From positions 61,018,564 through 61,082,563 of the forward strand of contig NC_044566.1 in the NCBI RefSeq assembly GCF_007565055.1: a stretch of 64,000 bases of DNA, written 5' to 3'. Both the position numbers and the translations under genes were made by a program. The stretch is from Rhinopithecus roxellana (lineage: Eukaryota > Chordata > Mammalia > Primates > Cercopithecidae). Below, one piece after another: positions 55,790 to 64,000 of the stretch. Below the pieces are notes generated by a model. That model was not told the DNA's origin. It worked only from the letters and a program-made list of their open reading frames with translations, and did not search any database. Every line of letters starts with the position of its first letter. Positions within the stretch are counted from its first letter, which is position 1.

Positions 55790-56208
55790 GTAAATTGGTA
55801 TCAGTAGAGTGGGGTACTGTTGAAAAGATACCTGAAAATGTGGAATTGACTTTGGAACTCGATAACAGGCAGAAGTTGGAACAATTTGGAGGGCTTGGAA
55901 GACAGGAAAATGTGGGAAAGTTTGGAACTCCACAGAGACTTGTTGAATGGCTTTGACAAAAATGCTGATAATGATATAGACAATGAAATCCAAGCTGAGG
56001 TGTCTCAGAGATGAGAAACTTGTTGGGAACTGGAGCAAAGGTGACTCGCTATGTTTTAGCAAAGAGGCTGATGGCACTTTGCCTCTGCCCTGGAGATTTG
56101 TGGAACTTTGAAGTGGAGAGAGATGATTTAGGACCTCTGGTGGAAGAAATTTCTAAGCAGCAAAGCATTCAAGAGAGGACTTGGGTGCTGTTAAAGGCAT
56201 TCAGCAGT

Positions 56209-56508
56209 TTGTTGTTGTTGTTGTTGTTGTTGTTTGTTTGTTTGTTTTTATTTGAGATACAGTATTGCTCTGTCACCCAGGGTGGAATGAAGTGGTGTGA
56301 TCTTGGCTCACTGCAACCTCCACCTCCCAGGTTCACATGAACCTCCTAAGCAGCTGGGACTATAGGTGTAGTCTCCACATCTGGCTAATTTTTTATTTTT
56401 AGTAGAGACAGGGTTTCACCATGTTGCTCAGGTTGGTCTCGAACTCCTGACCTGAGGTGATCTGCCCGCCTCAGCCTCCCAAAGTGCTGGGATTACAGGT
56501 GCCCAGCC
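56209..56508 (-). mobile_element. Alu inserted in THE1 internal region (antisense)
   Basis: The tail reads (GTT)n(GTTT)n on the plus strand (56209-56246). The body runs from 'gagatacagtattgctctg' to 'gattacaggtgcccagcctg'. Small internal deletions. The flanks 'gcattcagcagttt' and 'gcgttcagttttaat' suggest a degraded target duplication. Confidence 0.9.
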
Positions 56509-57655
56509 TGCGTTCAGTTTTAATGGGAAAACAGAGCATAAAAATTTTAGAAAATTTGCAGCCTGACAATGTAATAGAAAATAAAATCCCATTTTCTGAG
56601 GAGAAATTTAAGCCAGCTGCAGAAATTTGCATAAGTAACAAGAAGCCAAAAGTTAATCACCAAGACAATGGGGAAAATTTCTCCACGGTATGTCAGAGAC
56701 CTTGTGGCAGCCCCTCCCATCACAAACCCAGAGGCCTAGGAGGAAAAAATGGTTTTGTGGGCTGGGCCTAGGGTCCCTCTGCTGTGTGCAGTCTAGGGAC
56801 TTTGTGCCCTGCATCCCAGCTGCTCTAGCCATGGCAAAAAGGGGTCAAGGTACAGCCCAGTCCATGGCTTCAGAGAGTGCAAGCCCCAAGCGTTGGCAGC
56901 TTCCACATGGTGTTGAGCCTGCAGGTACACAGAAGTCAAGAATTGAAGTTTGGGAACCTTCACCTAGATTTCAGAGGATGTATGGAAACACCTGGATGTT
57001 TAGGCAGAAGTTTACTGCAGGGATGGGGTGCTCACAGAAAACCTCTGCTAGGGCAATACAGAAGGGAAATGTGGGGTGGGCACCCCCACAGAGAGTCCCC
57101 ACTGGGGCGCTGCCTAGTGGAGCTGTGGGAAGAGGGCACCATCCTCCAGACCCCAGAATGGTAGCCACCAACAGCTTGCACCATATGCCTGGAAAAGCTG
57201 CAGACACTCAATGCTAGCCATAAAAGCAGCCAGGGGTGGGGGCTGTACCCTGGAAAACCACAAGATTGGAGCTGCCCATGACCATGCATCAGCATGACCT
57301 GGATGTGAGACACGGAGTCAAAGGAGATCATTCTTGAGTTCTAAAATTTGACTGCCCTGCAGGATTTTGAACTTGCCAGGGGCCTGTAGCCCCTTTGTTT
57401 TGGCCAATGTCTCCCATTTGGAATGGCTGTATTTATCTAATTCCTATACCCCCCTTGTACCTAGGAGGTAACTAACTTGCTTTTGATTTTATACGCTCAT
57501 AGACAGAAGAGACTTGCCTTGTCTCAGATGAGACTTTGGACTGTGGACTTTCGAGTTAATGCTGACATGAGTTAAGACTTTGGGGGACTATTGAGAAGGC
57601 ATGATTTGGTTTTGAAATGTGAGGACATGAGATTTGGGAGGGGCCAGGGGCAGAA

Positions 57656-58007
57656 TGATATGGTTCAGTTCTGTGTCTCCACCCAAATCTCATCTTGACT
57701 TGTACTCCCATAATTCCCACGTGTTGTGGTAGGGACCTGGTGGGAGATAATTGAATCATAGGGGCAGTTTTTCCCATACTGTTCTCCTGGTAGTGAATAA
57801 GTCCATGAGATCTGACGGTTTTATAAGGGGAAACCCTTTTTGCTTGACTTTCATTCTGTCTTACTGCTGCCAAGTAAGAAGTGCCTCTCGCCTTCCGCCA
57901 TGATTGTGAGGCCTCTCCAGCCATGTGGAACTGTGAGTCCATTAAACTTATTTTTCTTTCCAGTCTCAGGTATGTCTTTATCAGCAGCATGAAAACTGAC
58001 TAATACA
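57656..58007 (+). repeat. THE1 3' LTR
   Basis: 'tgatatggttcagttctgtg' to 'ctgactaataca', 352 bp, aligned end to end with the 5' LTR. Confidence 0.95.
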
Positions 58008-58254
58008 CTACTAATAATAGAAATTTCAGAATTCCCTAAGTCTGTGAGCCATCACTTAATTCCCAGAGTTTTGAAGATCACTTGAGAAACGAATGCTTTT
58101 GAGACACCACATGTTTTGTATAAAATGTAATCACAAACAAAACATTGGGATTTCTGCTTGCTTTTCTTTTCTTCTGGTTGAAAGAAGTTAAATAACTCAC
58201 CCTTATGAAAACATAAAACTTTAAAAATTTACAAATATTTTGGTGATCTCACCC

Positions 58255-58690
58255 CCCTTACCCTGTAAAGCTGCAGTTCTCCCCCAATGTGATGCTGAGC
58301 TTAGCCATGTGACTTGTTTTCACTAATGAGACAGTAGCAAACTCAATGCAAGCAGAAGCATATAAAGGTGCCTTCACGTGTCTCCTTGCTCTCTTGGACA
58401 CCTTATCCTCCCATGAGCACAAGCTTAAGCTAGCTTAGTAGGAAATGAGAGGCTGTGGAGAACAGGTAAAGTGCCCTAGCTAGTAGTCACTCAACTTTCA
58501 GAATCAGGGTCACTTAGCTGACCTCAGGTTGACCACCAATGCATGAGGGAGTCCAACAAAAACTCGAAGAATCATCCAATTGAGTCCAGCCTAAACTGTC
58601 GTTCTACAGAATCATCAACTAAACATAGTTATTATATGAAACCAGTAAGTTTGGAGTGGTTTGTTATGCAGAAATTGCTAACTGGTACAC
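58255..58690 (+). repeat. Old LTR-like mammalian repeat, family not named
   Basis: 'gcttagccatgtgacttg' near the left, 'gcagaagcatataaaggtgc' in the middle and 'gtggtttgttatgcagaaat' near the right resemble the repeat at 31985-32335 in layout. Confidence 0.45.
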
Positions 58691-58789
58691 CACACCAAAT
58701 AAGCATTCACCTCCTTCTTTTAGGAAAGCAGAAGAAAAATCATGGTGTCAATAAAGGGGAGCTGTGGTTCAAAAGAATCACAGAGGCTA

Positions 58790-59560
58790 ACTCCTTTTGA
58801 AAGACATTTAACAAAGGAGGTGAAAAATCTTAGAAAACATTTCAGATTTTTTCATCTATCAAGTTAAAATAATTAGTCACAAGTAAAGAATAATCCACAA
58901 TTAAAAGAACATGGAAAACACAATTTTTAAAATACTAGTTTAAGACATGAATAACAGATTTGATACTGAAAAAAATTAACTTTAAATGAGAAAGTGTCCT
59001 TCCAGAAATAGAGTAAAAGTAGAAAAAGATAGAAAAGGAAGCTCAATTTAAGATATCCAAATGACAGATCATAAGACTCCCAAAGATAACAAATACGAAA
59101 TTTAGAAACAACAACCCCCCAAAATAGAAGGATGCTTTCCTGATCTAAATAAATACAACGTAAATCTAAAAATTGAGGCTGTACTTCATGTTATGAGAAA
59201 AACAATTTCAAAAAAGACATATTCTGCTTGAATGTTGGGAGATTAAAAGACTCTAAAAGCAATTAGAAGAAAATGCTCAGGCTACCCACAAAGAGAAACA
59301 CATCGAGTTGGCCCCAAAGTGCTTCTCAAAATCAATGAATGCTAGAAGACAATGGTGCGACACCCAAAGCTCCCAGTAGAAAAAGAAAACATGACTGAAC
59401 TTTATACATGAAGACCAAAGAATGTCACGAGCAGATGTTCAACGACAGAAAAAGCACATTTAAAGAAAATGAAAGAGCTTGAGAATGAAAAAAGTGACTA
59501 GAAAGGATTAGCAGAGAATTTTGAAACCAGGTAGAGATACAGAGGTAGACATAGCAGTTG
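58790..59560 (+). mobile_element. L1M ORF1-region remnant (sense)
   Basis: 'aaaagcaattagaagaaaat', 'aatgaatgctagaagacaat' and 'cacgagcagatgttcaacga' resemble the same L1M region found at 45.5 kb. The left part is only A-rich and tentative. Confidence 0.5.
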
Positions 59561-60125
59561 TTTTAAATACTCACATAATTGATTTCACGTAACTTGTTTG
59601 AAATTTGAAGGGGTTGCCTACATTTTAAAGTTAGTAGGGTGTTTATTATCTCATATAATAAGGATCAGTAAGGGCAAATGGGGAAGAAAAGGGAAGTTAT
59701 TTGCTACAAAAGGTATTCAATTATATTTATATTATAAATATGTACCTATATATGTGTATATATAAGAAGAAATTGGCTCATGCAATATGGAGGCTGAGGA
59801 GTCCCAAGATGTGTGGTTGGGGAGTGGTAAAACCACGGAGCTGACGCTGTGAATGCTAGTGAATCTGAAAGCATGAAAAGCAGGCAGAATTATCAGTTTC
59901 TGGTGTTATCTTGAGCAGCTGAACCAGCTCTGGGCTACTCGCCCCTTGATTTTTATAAAGTGAAAAAAAAAAGGCTTTCTTCATAGTAGAGATTTCTATT
60001 TATGTTGAATGCAATGCAAACTGATATTCTACAACAATTACATTTATATACTAATTGATATAAGAAAAGACATACAGAACTATTGGGCAAAAGGAGAATC
60101 CAGAAATGTAAGTTGTTATGTAACC
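59561..60125. other. No firmly recognised feature
   Basis: A short TA-rich stretch lies at 59725-59765. 'gaaattggctcatgcaatat' followed by 'gaggctgaggagtcccaaga' hints at an old LTR or DNA element that I cannot name. Confidence 0.35.
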
Positions 60126-60129
60126 TAAT

Positions 60130-61080
60130 ATAATAATAAGCAAAGTGTGATAAATTACTCAGAGGTAGATGAATTACATAAATTATTTCCTGTAAGTAAA
60201 AACAGAGCTTTCCATAACACACATTAAATTCCAGGTGGATCAAGAGATATATAAAATATAAAACTATAAACAAAAATATATTTTTCAAGCAGATGCATTT
60301 TATTATTTTAATATTAAATATATTCAAAATGTATTTTTAGAATTTTAATCTAACTTCAAAATGGAGAAAGAACTTTCCAAGTTTAAAATCACTGAAAGAA
60401 ATCCTAATGAAAACAATGGATTCATTTGATTTCACGGACATAGATAAATATTTTGTATGCACACACAAACATAAATTTAAAAGTCAATCAAGATATTAGG
60501 AAAATATTTACCTCAAATGTGATAAACAAAGGCTACTTTCCTTAGCATATGAATATTTACATATTAGAAACAAAAATGACAAGGAAAAATGAGCAGATGA
60601 CATTTCCAGGGCAATTCATAGGAGAAAAAAATGCAAATGGCCAGGTCAGGCGTGGTGGCTCACACCTGTAATCCCAGCACTTTGGAAGGCTGAGGTGGGT
60701 GGTTCACTTGAGGTCAGGAATTTGAGACCAGCCTGGTCAACATGGTAAAGCCCCATCTCTACTAAAAATACAAAAAATTAACTGGGTGTGGTGGCACATA
60801 CCTGTGGTCCCAGCTACTCGGGAGGCTGAGACAGGAGAATTGCTTGAACCTGGGAGGTGGAGGTTGCAGTGAGCTGAGATCATGCCACTGCACTACAGCC
60901 TGGGTGATAGAGTGAGACTCTGTCTCAAAAAAAAAAAAAAAAAAAATGCAAATGGCCAATAGGTATAAAACATATTCAACGTCACTAATAATCAAAGACA
61001 TTTAAGATAAAACAAACTATTGATCTCAATATTTTGAGTTTAGCTTATCAAAGAATGTATCATAAGAAAATAATCATAAA
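60130..61080 (+). mobile_element. L1M ORF2 remnant (sense), split by AluS
   Basis: 'aaatgagcagatgacatttc' and 'aatgcaaatggccaataggt' followed by 'catattcaacgtcactaata' are L1 ORF2 3' blocks. The Alu at 60644 sits inside the ATGCAAATGGCCA block. Confidence 0.8.
60644..60940 (+). mobile_element. AluS
   Basis: Full dimer with a perfect 18-bp target duplication (aaaaaatgcaaatggcca) at 60626-60643 and 60941-60958. Its 5' end overlaps the target sequence by a few bases. Confidence 0.96.
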
Positions 61081-62090
61081 TAGGAATCATAGTGTATGTA
61101 CATATATGTTCATCGGATCGCTACCTGAGCTATTTACATTGGGGTAGTATAAGCAGTTGCATTTAACATAAACTTGAATCACAAATTATTGCTTCTAATG
61201 ATTTAAAATTATTCTAGATGCATACTTCAAAGAAAAATTATTTTGTATGCAGAAAATTGCCTGTCATGCCCTTGGTTGGTCACACACTAGGCAATGGCAT
61301 TAAATGCTGTAGAAACTGATCTCAGTCTTAGAATTTTGAAAGCTAGGAGAGGTGGCATGACTAATTCAAGAGTAGTGAAGGACTATTACTCAGGCCTCAA
61401 ATCTATTTTCAGAAGCTCTGGCTGATCACCAAGAGAAAGTAGCTATTCCAGATAAGAAAAACTTGGAATAAGTTTAACCAAATAGGAAATGCAGAAAAAC
61501 CCTGATTTTTTTCAGTATATGTCAAAATTATATTTTCATTTCTATAAGAAATGAAGAAATGATGATCACAGGCCTGGATTATAAAAAGCATCACATCACT
61601 CTACTGCTGATGATAGCTATTGAAGGCTCAAAGCCATTTATGACATTAACTGGACTAAACAAAATAGAAGATTTAAAATAATGCATTATGTGTTATATTT
61701 TAAAAATTGGTTTTCAGTAAAATGTTATGAAGTTAATAACGTATCTTCAAATTGAAAGCTTCCAAGATGAAGGCAATATGGTGCACGCATACATAGGTTC
61801 CCGGCAGCATATAAGACAAAACACTAAATATACTTACCCCTGGATTATGGAATTATGACTACTTTGGGTTGTCTTTTTACTACTTTTTTATCTTTGTCAG
61901 TTTTCTGTAATGAGCTTTATTCTTTTATAAAACCAGGATTAAGACAAATATTTTTACAGTGATTGAATGTCCTCTTTCACTTAATCAGAGTGTAGAAAAA
62001 TTCCCCATTGACATGTAGTGTAGTTTTGGACCCTATTTATTTTTCAAGGTTGAGTCTACCTCTGAAAGGATGGTTTCCACCTAACTGTTT
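61081..62090. other. No recognised feature
   Basis: AT-rich. May contain further old L1 sequence. No exon was recognised. Confidence 0.35.
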
Positions 62091-62094
62091 TTCC

Positions 62095-62690
62095 TACTGT
62101 TACACAGTCAACAATGACTACTTCATCACTGGTTACCAAAATGTGTGGGGAGTTCTCCCCACCAGCAACCAATCAGTTCTGCAGTGGACACCAGCTAGGT
62201 GTCCTCTAACTCAACTCACTTCTGTCACTATCTACCTGGAGATAGCATCAGATACCAAGTAGTAGGTTCTCACGTATACTCCTGACTGACCAGTTATAAA
62301 TTGGGAGTTCTCACGATGGACCCCCCTCCTTGGGCTTGATTAATTTGCTTGAGTGGCTCACGGAACTCAGGGAAACACTTTACTTCCATGTACCATTTGT
62401 TATAAAGGATACTACAAAAGATACGGATGACCAGCTGGATGAAGAAATACACAGATAGTTGACATGGAGCTTCCATGTCCTCCCTGGCACACAACCCTCC
62501 AGAAACCACCATGTGTTCAGCTCTCTGGAAGGTCCCAGAAGCCAGTCTCTTTTAGGTTTTGATGGAGGCTTCATTACACAGGCATGACTGACTCTTTACT
62601 TCATTGGCCATTGGTGATCCACTTTACCTTCAGCCCTTCTCCCCTCCCTGGAGATTGGGGGCTGGAGCTTGATAAAAGAAAAACTTCAGC
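62095..62690 (-). mobile_element. Probable ERV LTR (antisense), about 600 bp
   Basis: 'accagcaaccaatcagttct', 'ctatctacctggagatagca', 'gaccagttataaattgggag', 'acggaactcagggaaacac' and 'ggaggcttcattacacagg' form a colinear antisense LTR that I recognise by content but cannot name. Read in reverse it includes the AATAAA-equivalent region near 62395-62410. No coding capacity. Confidence 0.7.
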
Positions 62691-63003
62691 TGAATTAAAT
62701 TTAAAGGAGTTTAATTGTGCAATGAACAATTGGTGAACTGGTTCATTTCTAGTTCGGCGCTGTTATGAATAAGGCTGCAATAAACATTTCCAAGTTAGCC
62801 TACTTGCTGCAGTTGAATTTCTGATGTTCTCAATGTAACAACTGCTTTCATTCAACTCTAAAGGATTCTTTGTCTTCAAAAGATGTGATAAAGGTGTTCA
62901 AAATAGCTTAGCATTGGCCTTAATTTTTAAATGCAGCTACTATAAATTTCAAAAGTAAGACTTAGTGACTATTACCAGTGGAAAATGTATCCATAGAAAA
63001 GAG
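62691..63003. other. Short repeat fragments
   Basis: 'tgaattaaatttaaaggagt' (62690s) resembles the end of another LTR. 'gaataaggctgcaataaac' (62766) is a short antisense L1 piece. The rest is unassigned. Confidence 0.35.
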
Positions 63004-63007
63004 TATT

Positions 63008-63215
63008 ACTTATTCAATAAGCATTATCAATAACAATCTGATGGGAAGTCTTCATGGTAGATTATGTTATATATATATTATATATTTATATTTGTGTATA
63101 TATATTTATATATTATATATTTATAATTAAATTAAATTAAATATATATTATATATAAAACATATTATACCATGACTTCCCTTCAGATTGTTTTTGATAAT
63201 GCTTATTGAGTAAAT
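63008..63215. repeat. AT-rich near-palindrome
   Basis: The left arm from about 63010 ('ttattcaataagcattatc') and the right arm ending about 63213 ('gataatgcttattgagtaa') are reverse complements over at least 50 bp with few mismatches. The match continues with lower fidelity through 'atggtagattatgtt' and 'aacatattataccat' into a TA-rich centre. It could fold into a ~100-bp stem. Confidence 0.9.
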
Positions 63216-64000
63216 ATATACATATATAATATACACAAATATAAATGTATATTATATATACATAAATCTGGTCTTTATCCTGCTCTTTATCCATCATTGT
63301 AGGAATAAAACAAAGCATTCTCTGTATCATCTCTATAAATATAGGAAGCTGTAGATAAAGGTGCAAATAGCTAATATAGTAGGTAACAGTATCAAATCAG
63401 CAGCAGTATGTATAATAGGAGAAAATTTGCCAGAGAGTTTGTAGAGGTGATTCCAGAATCAGGGAAAAACTGAAACTTAATCAGTAGTTCCCCAATTAGA
63501 CCATACACTGAAATCATGCAGTAGGAGATATAACCAGAAGGAAATAGAGGAATGTGATGAAAATAATGTTTTTTAAAATTAGAAATTACTATGCCCCTTT
63601 ATAATCATGAGTATTATGATTCTGTGGATTAAGGTGGGGCTAAGAATTAACAATTTTAAGATGTATCTCTGGAAATTCTGACACATTTGTTTGGATGAGA
63701 ATTTAAGACCTCATTTAGAATAAGGATTGGATGAGCTCCAAAACCTTTCTGAGCTGAAGATACTATATTCCTACTAATAGTTTAAATGCCTTCTGATATC
63801 CTTGAACTATGCTGAAGCCAGATGCCTTCTTAGCAATGCCAAAAGGAATTTACAATGATGTGATAATACTTCTCTCAAAAGACAAGGGAAACATCATAAA
63901 GAGCACAGGTAAGGATGGGGAGGACCAGAGGAGATGCAAGGATAGAGGAATTAAGACCAAGAAGGGATGATGACAAAATAACTCCCAGGAGTGTGGCTTC
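63216..64000. other. No recognised feature
   Basis: Begins with a TA-rich stretch (63211-63265) outside the palindrome. The remainder is unassigned to the window end. Confidence 0.4.

Larger units (their letters stand above)
55439..58007 (+). mobile_element. Complete THE1 MaLR retrotransposon (LTR-internal-LTR)
   Basis: Two same-orientation LTRs enclose an internal region of about 1.57 kb once the inserted Alu is subtracted, the normal THE1 size. A perfect 5-bp target duplication, ctact, lies at 55434-55438 and 58008-58012. THE1 is a non-autonomous member of the ERVL-MaLR group. The internal region holds only gag-like relics and no intact protein. The longest open frame inside (56690-57217) is not a known family. 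A purine-rich tract, 'gggaggggccaggggcagaa', precedes the 3' LTR as expected for plus-strand priming. Confidence 0.95.

Noticed and set aside
56690..57217. 175-codon open frame, the longest in the window
   Set aside because: It lies wholly within the THE1 internal region, overlaps other frames on both strands, and shows no protein family I recognise.
57556..57990. 144-codon open frame on the minus strand
   Set aside because: It is antisense to the THE1 3' LTR. Similar frames appear in the other MaLR LTRs (for example near 7262 and 55418), so it reflects shared LTR sequence.

Overview
This window is primate nuclear DNA, AT-rich, and built almost entirely of interspersed repeats and their decayed remains. 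I found no convincing protein-coding exon, rRNA or tRNA. The long open frames lie inside Alus, L1s, LTRs or pyrimidine-rich simple repeats and look incidental. The youngest Alus share two features that I associate with Old World monkey AluY lineages (the AluYRa type): 'aaaaactagccgggcg' in the middle and 'ccggccactgcactcc' near the 3' end. The most likely source is a cercopithecid (macaque, baboon or relative), in an intergenic or intronic position.

Layout. 1-5.5 kb: an old L1M body carrying nested insertions (MLT1A-type LTR, then another LTR, then an AluY), an AluY with long target-site duplications, and a MER1A DNA transposon. 5.7-6.4 kb: a 5'-truncated L1PA-type tail. 7.3-12.3 kb: a MaLR LTR, MIR and L2 remnants, a segment present twice (at 8.0 and 11.0 kb), and a tandemly doubled Alu left monomer. 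13-25 kb: single AluYs, a pair of 335-bp inverted arms 2.36 kb apart (15046-15380 and 17741-18075), a GATA microsatellite and an L2. 27-31.4 kb: L1M, AluJ, AluS, MER5 and two antisense MaLR LTRs. 31.5-40.7 kb: a long antisense L1M region broken by many Alus, LTRs and an L1PA tail. 42.6-48.7 kb: L1P, MLT1, L1M, a hAT remnant, a MADE1 hairpin, a CR1/L3 fossil and MER2. 50.9-52.5 kb: a direct duplication later split by an AluY. 55.4-58.0 kb: a structurally complete THE1 element with both LTRs, a perfect 5-bp target duplication and an internal Alu. 58-64 kb: L1M pieces, an AluS, an antisense LTR and an AT-rich palindrome.

No gene network can be described. What is informative is the insertion history (nesting, target-site duplications) and a set of local rearrangements that standard repeat families do not explain: an inverted duplication, two dispersed direct duplications, several within-Alu tandem duplications and an AT-rich palindrome. 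Repeat family names come from my memory of consensus sequences, not from a database search. Where I could identify only the class, I say so.
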